Assembly: GCA_015680685.1 (NCBI GenBank)
Contig: MNCI01020094.1
Span: forward strand, 406,778 to 470,777
Length of the DNA stretch: 64,000 nt
DNA from: Gnetum montanum
Taxonomy: Eukaryota; Streptophyta; Gnetopsida; Gnetales; Gnetaceae
Reading direction: 5' to 3'
Under the pieces are notes generated by a model that worked only from the letters and a program-made list of their open reading frames with translations, was not told the DNA's origin and did no database searches. Positions 1 to 10,456 of the stretch are shown one piece after another. The translations under genes were made by a program, and so were the position numbers. Every line of letters begins with the position of its first letter. Positions within the stretch are counted from its first letter, which is position 1.

Positions 1-3000
1 AACTAAGGGGCTAACCCATTCGCTATTAACAATGGGGTATATGAACCCAGCCTTGAGAAGCTATTTGATTTCTTTCTTAACTTGTTTCAGCTTAGGGTTC
101 AATTGCCTTTGCAGTTGTCTTTGAGGCTTCATGGAGGGCTCAGTGTAAATTCTATGTTGGCATATCCTAGGATCTATTCTAGTTAATTTGGGATATGACC
201 AAGCAAAGGCTTTTGACCATTTATTTATTACCTTAAGAAATTCTTCTTTCTATTGAGGAGCAAGCTTAGCATTGATAATTATTGGTTTTTCATTTTTAAG
301 TAACATGTATTCCATACCAGTGGGCAATGGTTTCAGCTTGAGGGGCTCCTACTTAAATTTCTTAGGGATTTCCAACTTCTCCCAATTGATATTTTTGAGG
401 TTAAGGTTTGGAAGTTGGTGATGGACTTGCTCTAATGCATTTATGCTATCGATGTAAGCATAACTCAAACCCTCAGTTGGTTCCATGCATATGATTGAAC
501 TGCTTTCTTGATTAGCTATCAGCCACTAGGTGCCTTCCTATTGTGTGGTTGCTACATACAAGCATCTTTGTATGTTGATCACTTTTGCACATTGATTGCA
601 TGCAGGTAATGTTAAACTTTGCACAATCCATGACCTCTAGACGCAATTACACCCTGTGTCACTATATGCGATGCATAGAACTTTCTTCTTCCCAATCTTT
701 CTGAATATATTTTTCTTTGATATTTCTAGAGAAAGATCATGGATTCCTAGGTGTGTGTTGATGGTGCTTAGCCATGCTCTTCCCATTATGATTAGAAAGT
801 TCCCCTTACCGTTGTTTACTTGAATCACTAGGAAGTTAGTTGGGTATGACCACCCACAAACAGTGGTAACAATGTCTTCCACTAGTCCCAATGGGACAGT
901 GATGGATTGGTCGGCCAACTCTAGATGGATGTTGCTCTTTTTCAATGGAGGCAGGTTCCAGGCCTTGTACATTTCTTGAGAAATCAAGTAGACACTAGAA
1001 CTTGAATCCAAAAGAGCCTTGCACAGTGCATTTCTAGTAATTTGTAAGTATATCAGAGGACTCCTAAGATCAGAGAATTTCCTAGGAAGATGACCAGCTT
1101 TGATCCAATCGGTGACGACATGTGTTAGCATGACCGTATGCATTGAGTGCAGTGATTGGGTTGAAGGGGGCTCTAAAGTTTTGATTGATATTAAAGTGTC
1201 TAAGGAATTAGCTACTTGTGATTGCATGGGCTTGGTTGGATTGTTGGTTCTAAAGAAAGGTCTTTTCTTTATGTGGTTGTTGGAAACAATAGTAGGTTGA
1301 GAGTTAACAACCCTCGTGGCATTATGTTGTTGTGGTTGAGTAGGGATTTCACCTTGCATCATGAGAGTAGATGGTAGTGGAGCTATTGGTGGAAGAGATG
1401 CGGTCGGATGAGAAGGATGATATGCTTGCAAAATATTACGTCTAGAAGAGGGAGTCCCATAATACTTGTGGGCTTGGTAGTGAGGTTGAGGAGTGATGTG
1501 ACTAGTAGATTCACGTGGGGAGATTGGCTTCTACACATAATATCCATATGGATTAGGTTGTCAGTAATGATACTGTTTCCTTGGTGGTGGCATTTCCCAT
1601 GATTGTGGGTGTTGCCACTATTGATATTGCTCAATCAGTTGTGGTGGAGTTCCACTGGAATAATATGTTAAGGGTTGGTGGAACTACCTTGGGTTCCCTT
1701 GAGGATAAGGTAACCTTCAGGGTGTTTATCTTTTGTTTAATTGTGGGTTGAGTGCATACACCTCAGACTCTTACAGATGTGAGATTACAGGGCAACATCC
1801 CTTAGGATGGTCATATTGACATATCTCACATCCACTATCATTGTTTGTTTCTGAATACACAACCTCTTCAATGATGGAAACTTTGCCCTTACCCTTGCTA
1901 CATGCATGTTCAGCCTCTTTCTTTTTTCTTTTTTCACTACCTTACTCTCAAGACTCCTTTACTATTTTAAGAACAGTTTGAAATCTATTGTCTAGGGAAT
2001 CCCACATTTGATCTACCTTTGCCAAAACTTCTAATGTCATCTTCTGGATAGGCAAGGTCTTCCTATTCACCATCTCTTCGAGTGGCGACTCTTCTTCATC
2101 CTCACAAAATCTTACTCCCCTCTTTTGAATGGAAAGATCTTAGTTATACTCTTCTGCACTTTCTCTCTTTCATAGATCACCTTCTTCCTTAGGAACTTGC
2201 TCCAATAGTCTTCGAATTTGATGGGACCTAAGCTCGGAGAGTCTCCCTTGGGCATAAGTCCCAAGGGTTCTTCTCATTTTATGCCTAAGCCCATCCATGA
2301 GATGGCGTAGTTGATCCCTTTGCAAATAACCATGGCTAGGACAATGATGTAACAGTGCATAGTATCGGCCCATGGCAGCATCCAAGGGTTCATGTCCTCC
2401 TTGTTTCCAACCTTGGATTTGCTTTCACAAGTTAGACACTTGGGAGTACATTTGGTACTTGTCATTAAATAGTTCTAACATAGTACTCCACCTACGAATG
2501 GATTCTGGTTCTAAAGACTGGTACCAACTTTTCGTTTCTTGAACTAATGTCCATGGAAAAAACTTAAGTTTTTACCATTCATTCTCTATGTTCTGTAAGG
2601 CACACGTATCATGGAATTCTTGTAAATGATTATGAGGATTAGCGTTGTATCCCCCTTCAAATCATGGGATGTTGTTCATATGTAATCTCTTGATCCTACT
2701 ATCTTTTTGATGCTTTGCTAGAATTCTAACAGCATCTGTGATGTCCAACATACCTCGAGTAGCGAGGAGGGGTTCATTGTAATCATCTCATCCATGGAAT
2801 CTATGTGACTCTCTAGAGTGCCCTCGTCCCCTTTCCTAGTTGTTTGATCTATGACTTCCACTTTGCCTGCCTTTATCCCCATGGTCTTTTTCTTCATGAT
2901 CACATCTAGATATTGAAGGAGAGGGTGAAGGAGATGATGAAGGTGAAGAAGAAGGAGAATTGCCACCATGAAAGTTTCTGCTACCTTCTCTTTTGTGGTC

Positions 3001-3624
3001 TTGGCCTTGATCACAATTGCAATTAGAATGTCCACCTTTATCATGAGTTTGTGTTCCTTTTTCAGCCCCTTTATGCCTGTGGGTATTAGATCCTAGGTTA
3101 TGAATAGTGGAATGAAGGTCCTGATACATAACCCCTTGGCCAAAGTCAAAGGGAGGAACATCATTGTGTGGGTGACTACCTGAGGTAGGTTCACCACCCT
3201 CAGTTTTGCTTAAGACATGCGGGGCATCCTAGGACCACTTACCCTTCAAAGACTTATAATGTCTCTCTTGTTGCAAGTCCCTTTGACATTGTGCCTCCAT
3301 AGGATAGTATTCTCTCGAGTCATGGTCTTGCACAATGTGTTCTATGTGTAAGTGCGGCATGCCAATTCATGTAAGAGCATGAAGAAGCATGCTTGAGACT
3401 GAACAATCGGGAGGTAGCACTATGATACCTTCTAAGTCTCACCAATGTAGTTGTTCATCTTGATAGAGGATAAAGGTGAAGTCTGATATATACTTATCAG
3501 GATGAATATATACCAATCAAACTTGTTGAGGGACTAGTGAATCAATGTCATGTGTATTACGTCGTTGATTATTTTTTGTTTCAGACCTAGGTGATGAGGC
3601 ACTTTCATACGAAGAAGGAGATAT
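1..3624 (-). pseudogene. N0 gag-protease-RT polyprotein, decayed and cut by window edge
   Basis: By alignment with N4 the start codon would be at 3624, but it is ATA rather than ATG. The Retrotrans_gag-like part lies around 2170-2700, with the phrase YYALLHHCPSHGY and a conserved LRH.MRRTLGTYAQGRL segment. A zinc knuckle CEICQYDHPKGCC (CX2CX3HX4C) lies near 1783-1831. A proline-rich linker and the aspartic protease follow at 1431-637. The first reverse transcriptase motifs (LNPKLKQ, FIYPIVNSEWVSP) are at about 105-1, with an in-frame stop where N4 has Gln in IKQLL (CAG to TAG). The protein would form virus-like particles and process and copy the element RNA. It is clearly non-functional. Confidence 0.85.
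637..1431 (-). pseudogene. N0 proline-rich linker and retroviral-type aspartic protease, longest open piece
   Basis: This 264-codon open stretch is part of the N0 polyprotein. It opens with a proline-rich linker (residues about 1-35, ending EIPTQPQ), has a basic KKRPFF segment, then the pepsin-like retroviral protease fold in residues about 140-250. In plant Ty3 elements the active site reads D-S/T-G. Here the matching sequence is LLDSSSSVYLIS, so the catalytic Gly is Ser (GGT to AGT). N4 keeps LDSGSSVNLIS. The downstream LELADQSITVP and FLIIMGRAWL segments are typical of Athila-like proteases. It releases gag and pol products from the polyprotein in an active element. Confidence 0.82.
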
Positions 3625-3741
3625 ACTTTTCTATTCAGTGTGCAATGTATTATTATTTATTATTTTCTAAACCAACCCTAAGGATTCGTTCCAATGATGT
3701 GAATGGTTTTCTAAGTTCTAATTAGCACACAAATAACTAAG

Positions 3742-3760
3742 TCCCTAGCAACGATGCCAA
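3742..3760 (-). promoter_or_regulatory. N0 primer-binding site, tRNA-Asp type
   Basis: Directly after the 5' LTR on the minus strand the sequence reads TGGCATCGTTGCTAGGGA. The complement of the 3' end of plant tRNA-Asp(GTC) is TGGCGCCGTTGCCGGGGA. The four differences are all transitions. This is where minus-strand DNA synthesis would be primed. Confidence 0.7.
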
Positions 3761-4647
3761 TGATGAGCAACGAGGTACCCCTACACTCAACCATATGAAT
3801 ACGAGCATTTCACGCATGACCTAGTCAAATTCTAAGGACTAAGTGCTTATGCGCCCTTGTGGAACAGGGATGGGTTGGTTGATAGTTGTCTTCCCAAGAT
3901 TACTTATATGTCATGATTGTATGGTTAACTAAGTTTGAAGCATATAGCTTTTATGGTTTTATGTCCTGCGCTAGTAGGGAAGAAGAGAGGTAACTAAGTG
4001 AATAATTTAGCTTAACTACTCATTAACTAAGTTCTAACTAATCCTAACACCAGCATCCATTCCCACTTGTCATACACATCTTGAACTAGTGCAACACTAC
4101 TGGGATTACCAAACACTAATTGTTACTAGGTTACCAAGCATTACACGCATGCTCGAAGTGGTCGTACTTGTGTCATTTAATGATTTTCTTAATTGATAAA
4201 AATGAATTGCTATGCTAATAACAGAAATGTAAAGTGCATAAAATAAAATAAATGCATAAGAAAATAAAATAAAAGAAATGCGTAAGAAAAAAAATCTCAA
4301 GTGCTATAAGGATGAATCAAAGAGCTCATCTTTATTGTCGTACACAAGGTGTTCTTAGGTATATAATGCTCGAATAAAGATCCATCCACACTTAGACCTT
4401 CTACTATGGGCACTTGGAAAATATGATAACTTTCAAACAGATTACAAGATTTTTGCTACTTGACTGCCAAAAAACTTCTTCCCAATTGTGTGCCTGGGCA
4501 CTGTATTTATAGACTTGGGAGTAACTACTCTAATAATTAGAGTAACCACTCTAATAATTAGAATAACTGCTAAAGTAACCGCTAGAGTAACCACTCTAAT
4601 AATTAGAATAATTGCTAAAGTAACTGCTAGAGTAACTACTCTCATCA
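3761..4647 (-). repeat. N0 5' LTR
   Basis: The LTR is 887 bp and bounded by the perfect inverted repeat TGATGAG...CTCATCA. On the minus strand it has a U3 made of short ACTCTAATAATTAGAGT-like palindromes (about 4520-4647), a TATA box TATAAATA at 4511-4504, then R/U5. It is very similar to both N4 LTRs. The R/U5 end is also shared with the LTRs of N1, N2, N3 and N5. Confidence 0.88.
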
Positions 4648-4753
4648 ATAGGTATACCCCAAGATATATAACTTAGCATTATTCATTAGAATCAAATTCA
4701 TGACTTGGAGCTTTTAAACCAAGAGTCTTGACACTAGGCTAATGCCTCATTGT
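4648..4753 (-). mobile_element. SINE copy S1 (tRNA-derived family)
   Basis: On the minus strand it starts AATGAGGCATTAGCCTAGTG, matching the family head with a box A-like TAGCCTAGTG, then a box B-like segment, and ends in a GGGGTATACCTA tail. N0 is inserted in the tail, so the last part is missing here. Confidence 0.65.
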
Positions 4754-4921
4754 TACTACGCATGCTATCTTAGAGGCATTGTTCCAAGAATATCAAATCA
4801 CCTTATCCTAAAAAAAACATTGAATTGAACATAACAAAAACAACATGGAGAGGAAAAAATTTTGAATTTTAGGATATTTACTCAAATGTATAACCTTCTA
4901 ATTAATATTTTAAATAATCAA
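4754..4921. other. AT-rich spacer, nothing recognised
   Basis: A stretch between two SINE copies of opposite orientation. I see no coding pattern or repeat boundary in it. Confidence 0.5.
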
Positions 4922-5030
4922 ACAATGAGGTGTTAGCCTAGTGCTAAGACTCTTGATTTAGGAACTCCAAATTATGCTTTCAATTTTGATGGATAATGAG
5001 AAGTTATAAAGCTCTAATTGAACTTTGAAA
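4922..5030 (+). mobile_element. SINE copy S2
   Basis: The copy begins AATGAGGTGTTAGCCTAGTG (box A-like TAGCCTAGTGC) and continues with AAGACTCTTGATTTAGGAAC. A degenerate box B and the AAGTTATAAAGCTCTAATTG body follow. It breaks off after the body and lacks the tail seen in the copy at 54047. Confidence 0.65.
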
Positions 5031-5449
5031 AGTTTGAAAAATCAAGAGAGAAAACATAATTTCTAGTATTGAGGATGGTCCCACTCATAACAACATTTAC
5101 ATCATTTTCAATTGTTATCATATTATCTCCCCAAGTATTATAAAAGCAAGAGACCTACAAGTCAATCAATATCTATCACATGTTTTACCCAAGTTAATTA
5201 AGATCATATATAGACTTTTTCTATGGTTTTAAAATTTCTTTAGTAGCTAATATACTAAGAAAATAATTTGTATAGTATAACTATTCATATAAATCCAAAT
5301 TATTTTTTACGTTGGTGATTCAAGTTTGATATTTTCCTCTATAATACTCTCCCAAAGCTTCATAGTATGACTTAACATATCTTTGGATATACCTATAGTT
5401 AAATTATTTTGGCAAAATTTCTCAATGTTTTGTTGATCTTAAGAATTTC
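5031..5449. other. AT-rich stretch, nothing recognised
   Basis: No convincing coding or repeat structure is visible. It may be the 5' untranslated part of LINE-A, which is first recognisable about 100-500 bases further on. Confidence 0.4.
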
Positions 5450-6696
5450 TTGCAAAGATTTATAACATAAATGTTTTTAGTAAGGAATAATCTAAAGATA
5501 GAAAATACTAATGTCTCCTAGACTATAAAGACTAAAGAATTATCAAGCTTTTGATTTTATTTTATTTGATGATTTATATGAATTCCTGTCAAGAGATATC
5601 ATTTCAAGATACATATTTCTACAAATTACAGAATTTATTTACCTTAATAAGGGTCTTATACTAATGATTTAGGCTATTCTTGAACACTATAGAATTAATG
5701 TTTTGCATGCAAAAGATTAATTGGCCAATTTTCAAATGGTTAAGAAATCATCGGATCTTAGAGTTTTTATGGATCAATGGCATATTTTTATTACTTAGGA
5801 ATGGAAATTGGATTTTAATCTCTATTCTTCTAATTACTCTAAAAATTCCTTACTAGATTGAATTAAAAAATCTTCATCTTATTTTTCAAACTGTTAAAAG
5901 TGATATTATTAGCAATATTGGTGAAATTATAAAGATATAGTAAAAAACATTAGTAGATGGTGTGCAACATACACATTATTTTATAGAAATTGATTTATGA
6001 TAGAGGAAGATAGAATTAAAACTTAAGGGTGATAATTAATGTTTTTCTCATAGAATTATATACAATAATTTGTAAGGATGTTACAACTATTATCATTGTG
6101 AAGGATATGTTATTGGAATCTATCATATTCTTAATAAAAATGTTGTTCATGAGGAAAAGAAATAATAATTTTCAAAAAGGAAAATAATGGTAGTTTTCAG
6201 TAGACACATATGAAACATTCTTTAATAAGTTCTTAATCTTTTACTAATCCTTTTAATTCTAAAGATGCCAGTTAACTCTTAATATCTAAAGATAATTTTT
6301 CTTTCGGAAAACAATTTTCAATAAGGATCAATGATGAAAATTCTAATGTAGATGGATTTTACTTAGTGCAAGATAAGAAGGAAATGCCTGTAGATACTAC
6401 TTTCAATTTAAGAACTCCAAAGGTATATTCTTCTTGCTCTACTTTTACTATTATTCTAAATGTTTTCTAATCAAACAATGATTTTTCACTTATTAGCAAC
6501 ATGGAGTATGAGACAAATGTTAAGCTTGAAAATTAAGGATGGGAGTCTCCTCCTTCACATCTTAATGTTAATTGTTTCATAGAATCTTCAAAGCTTTTTT
6601 AATAAGTCCCAAGAAAAGATTACCCAGGAGCATCTTTCAAATTAACATTTATCTATAGATTTTCTTTTCCTACAAGAAATTATGATTTTGGTGTAT
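5450..6696 (+). pseudogene. LINE-A ORF1 remnant and first part of endonuclease
   Basis: The line-up with LINE-D ORF1 is clear in places. IPY.IELKNLHLIFQTVKSD around 5845-5925 parallels IPCYVELPHLPLIFSPIERD in LINE-D. A degenerate zinc knuckle with ...HCEGYVIGIYH lies near 6090-6130. Just before N1 the reading DFLFLQEIMI (about 6660-6690) parallels DFLLLQQIKI of the LINE-D endonuclease and keeps the expected catalytic Glu. ORF1 of plant LINEs binds the element RNA. Multiple stops make it non-functional. Confidence 0.6.
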
Positions 6697-7509
6697 TGAT
6701 GAGTGGCAAGGTACCCCTACACTCAACCATATGAATACTAGCGTTTCATGCATGATCTGGTTGAACTCCACAAATGGAATAGTTGTGGTATCAAGATAGT
6801 TATCCTTAGGTCGTAGTTCACTGTCTTCCCATTTGGACTAATGTTAACTTGTCACGTATGGTTTAGTCTAGAGTGAGGTGTATGATGTGTTCCTATACTA
6901 CTGCTACTCCTGAATATAATGGGAAATAATATTAACTAAGCTAAGAGAAAGAGAGGGTGAGAGAGAATCTAAGATAGCCTAAGTGCGATGAGCATCCGTT
7001 CCTCAATCATCTGTACACATCTTGGACTTCATGCATGACTACCACTAGGATTAACAAGTGCAGATCCTAGATACGCTACTGGGTTACCAAGTAGTCACAC
7101 TTAAATGTTCGTAATCAAGTCGTACTCATTCCGTGTTTAACAGGGTTTAGGGTGAAAAGAGATTAACTAAGAAAGTAGTAAATACTAATTCATTAAATAA
7201 TTAAGCTAAGTGAATGCTGAAATGATGAAGTAATCTTGATCTTTATTTCCAATCATGTTTGTGTCCAAGTATGTCACACTTGAATAAGGATGTTGTACAA
7301 TTACAATCACCACACTGCGGGCATACACTAGGAGGAAAAGGGTTTAGAGAAAGAACTACTAAAACTTAACACTTACACTAAGAATTAAAAAAAACTATCT
7401 GCCTATCGGAACTATCTACCTCTTATTTATAGATGAGGAGATAGGTTGTGATATCATGTATGTGATATCGCATACGTGATATCACGGTTAACTAAATGGT
7501 GACTCATCA
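6697..7509 (-). repeat. N1 3' LTR
   Basis: The LTR is 813 bp from TGATGAG to CTCATCA. On the minus strand the U3 carries near-palindromes of the GTGATATCAC/GCGATATCGC type (about 7440-7495), then a TATA box TATAAATA at 7431-7424. Its partner is at 20455-21253. Confidence 0.9.
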
Positions 7510-7520
7510 TACCCCCACAA
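7510..7520 (-). promoter_or_regulatory. N1 polypurine tract
   Basis: On the minus strand the sequence immediately before the 3' LTR reads TTGTGGGGGTA. The same GTGGGGGTA or ATGGGGGTA string precedes the 3' LTRs of N2, N3 and N4. This is where plus-strand DNA synthesis starts. Confidence 0.75.
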
Positions 7521-7672
7521 CTGAATGAAAACTTGTCCTTGAGTTATAGTGAGAACAAGCTCCATTGATTACATAGTGGATATGTACGGAATTGTTGGAT
7601 GGTGAAAATGGGTTTATGCCGCAGTGTGGAATCAAAAGAACATTGAGACACAACACAAAGAATGTTCTATAG

Positions 7673-10456
7673 CTACAAAATTTTTGGAACTTGTGTAGTT
7701 CCTAGTGGTGGTGGCTTCTCCATAGGTGCTTTCCATTTGTCTTGTGCTCCAGGTCTTGGGACTTGATGGTGTTGAAGTATGACTTGGAGTTTCTCTTTTT
7801 CGGTTTAGGGATCTTATGTCGTCCATGCTAATGTTCGGATATTTAATGGAGTTGACACTTCCCATGGGTAGGGTAGTTGCAGAAACATTTGATTTGCCTT
7901 GACATACCAGGCCGCAAATACCCATCATTCCTCCTTGTAGGCTTTGGCTTTGTCTCTGTACTCTTGAAAATCTACAAGCCATCGAGCCAAATCCATTGTG
8001 ACATCTTTCTGTCCTTGGTAGCTTGCCTTTACCACCTCAGGTTCAGAATTTGTGATTTGTACTTTTCGCAATAACTTCTTGCATTCTGCAAATTCTGTTT
8101 CATATTTACTGTAGGTGGTAGCTACCTATTGTTCAAGCTCTATTCTTGGGTGCCCTGCTATTAACATGGTAAGGTTGGCATATCATAGGTTTGCCAACTC
8201 CATGTATTCTGTAAGATCCTAAATCTGCAGGTCCTGATTCTTAACTTCCGCCTGGTGAGCTAAGGCTTATGTGTCCAATATGATCCACTAGTCAGTGTGT
8301 TGAGCATTGATAGCATTGATGTGGGCCTTGGCCATATGGATCTCCTTCTCAAGGATCTATTTATACATCCCCACCTAGTCCCAAAAGTGCACCTTTAGCT
8401 TTTCATGCCGTTAAGCCTCATTTTGCCATGCACTTATTTCGATGGCTATTTTTTGGTGGATGGTGCATACCTCCTCCATTGGCTAAATGGCTCATGTCTT
8501 GGTTGACCCGGATAAATTGTTCTTGCAATTGATGAAAGTGTTCTTCAAAAACATTCTTTTGCTTCTACATAGAGGTCAACTGAAGGTTGTCGGTAACAAG
8601 TTACTTTTTTTCTTCTTGTAAGGCCTTGAGTACCTTGTTATGCGCATGAGTTTGCACCTATGCTATAGAGGCATCCCAAATAGCCTTCTCTTTTTCTTCT
8701 GCTACCTTCTTATTCTCCATTAATAGTTTGGTTAGTTGCTCAGTTTTGAAACTGTTTAGCTAGTTTGTGGGAAAAAATTGCAAAGGGTCTTGCTATGCTA
8801 CTTGTAGGGCCACGAGCTATTCTTGTAATTTCTGCACCTCTACTTTAGCATGCTTAGCCCTCACCTCTGTCAAGACCAGTTTCCCCTTAGTGGAAATGAG
8901 GTCTGATTGAATTACTGTAACATCTTGAGGGATGTCAAACAAGGACTTCATTAGTTGTCCTATTTGTAGCAATTGATCGAGCACATCCTCATGTTCTGAA
9001 GGAGTCATTGAGGTTCCGGTCAAAGTTTGAGCATCTCATGCTCCAATGAGGTTTGCTGGTGGTACAATAGGTACATTGAATGATTCTTTAATGTGGTATA
9101 TGATCACTTTTGCAGCTCCCATGGCATCCTGGTGTTGCATGATCACCACAGCAGCCCTTTCACTAGTTTCTAATTACAATTGGAAAGATGCTGCATTTCC
9201 TGAGATCTTTTGTGACCAAGTACTTTCCCCTCATACTGTATGAATAGACACTTCATCCCTTACACAATCCAAAGAAACTATGGGTTGTATGGCATTGTTA
9301 ATGATGCAGAAGAGATTTGTGACATCATGACTTCCCCAACTAACCATCTCAGCGATGGCCCTGAGATGGCTCATCGATGGTTTGTAATTTTGCAGTGGCG
9401 GTTGATCCTGGCCTGTGCTAAGCCCTGCTTCCTATTGTTGGCTGGGTCCCATACTTGGAAGTTGGCTAGGTCTTGCAAGTTGAGTTGCAGTTAGTCTAGC
9501 CATCTATTCTTTTTCTTGTTCTGGTCCCAACATCTCACCAGTGATTTTTCTTGCGGCTGGTGGCTTTACCAATTCAACATATGAAGCATTTTTGGCTTTT
9601 TAGAGGACAACATTAGTGTATCCCCTAATACTAGCACGTCAGCATAGCTTCCTAATAAGGCAAGGGAAGGACAATGCCATCTTCCCTGTCTTCTATTCCT
9701 CGAACCACCTCAGAATCTCTGTAAGATATAGATGAGGTAGGTTAGCGTTAACCTTTCCCATCAGCACTACACATCCTCTTGACGCATATGTTGAGATTTT
9801 TTTAAGCCCTTCATGAGGAAGAGGTGATACGTTCCAATTTTAAAATAGATCCTCTCTTCTATCATCAACTCTTCAAATGTCTTATCCTTGCCATATGCCC
9901 TTTCGAACCAAACTCGTCGCACATTGGGGTTTAAATGGGTAGACAACTAAGCAACCTTGGGCCCTATATTTGGAAGGTTTAATACTTTTGAAATGGCCTA
10001 TGCAGAGAAATTGACTATCACACCACAAATATTAATGGTGGTTCCTTGTTATCTATTGTGCCAGAATTGGTACATCTCCCCCAAGTACCAGGCATCGCTT
10101 TTAGAGAGGGTAGGCCATAAGGGAGACCCTTTGAGGTGATCCCTAACAGCCTTAGGAGAAAACTCTGCAAAAGATTTAAAATTTAATTCCACAATCACTG
10201 TAGTGAATGTGGACCTTTCATGGATAGCTTGAACACACTCCTGGGGCAATATGAGATGTTGTCCCTGTTCAGGCGCTACAACAGCTCCTCCTTCTACTTG
10301 CCCAGACTATATGGTAGGAGGGTTCTCTTGATGAATGCTAAATGATTGTTCCTCCTGTTCTGCATGTTGTCTACCAGGGACTTGTTCTTCACCTCTCCTA
10401 GGTCGTTTGCTTCCACCTTGAGCAGGACCTTCCTATTATCCATGTTTCGGGGCCAT
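7673..10456 (-). pseudogene. N1 ORF2: large protein after gag, resembling the 'putative plant transposon protein' family
   Basis: From ATG at 10456 to TAG at 7673 there are about 928 codons, broken by several stops and shifts. Around 10250-9600 the reading includes FKSFAEFSPKAVRDHL, then INICGVIVNFSA.AISKVLNL, a pattern I associate with plant transposon-domain proteins often carried by LTR elements (V..FS.EAI..). From about 9000 to 8300 it is rich in Lys, Glu and Gln and looks coiled-coil (KLVLTEVRAKHAKVEVQKLQ). The C-terminus includes FAAWYVKANQ, which is also found in N2. There is no RT or integrase motif. Its position after gag is that of env-like or accessory ORFs in Athila-type elements. 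The family call is from memory and its function is unknown. Confidence 0.5.

Larger units (their letters stand above)
1..4647 (-). mobile_element. N0: Ty3-type (Athila-like) LTR retrotransposon, right-hand part
   Basis: Read on the minus strand, this is a 5' LTR (4647-3761), a primer site, gag, protease and the very start of reverse transcriptase, which runs off the left edge. The layout and proteins match N4 at 39814-48456. The right LTR end abuts a SINE at 4648, so the element inserted into that SINE. The 5 bases after the LTR are ATAGG, which should also lie beyond the missing left end. Many stops and a lost start codon show it is dead. Confidence 0.88.

Noticed and set aside
4442-4676. 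Frames with IIRVVTLAVT repeats on both strands
   Set aside because: They translate the palindromic U3 repeats of the N0 LTR. Nearly equal frames on both strands show a non-coding repeat.
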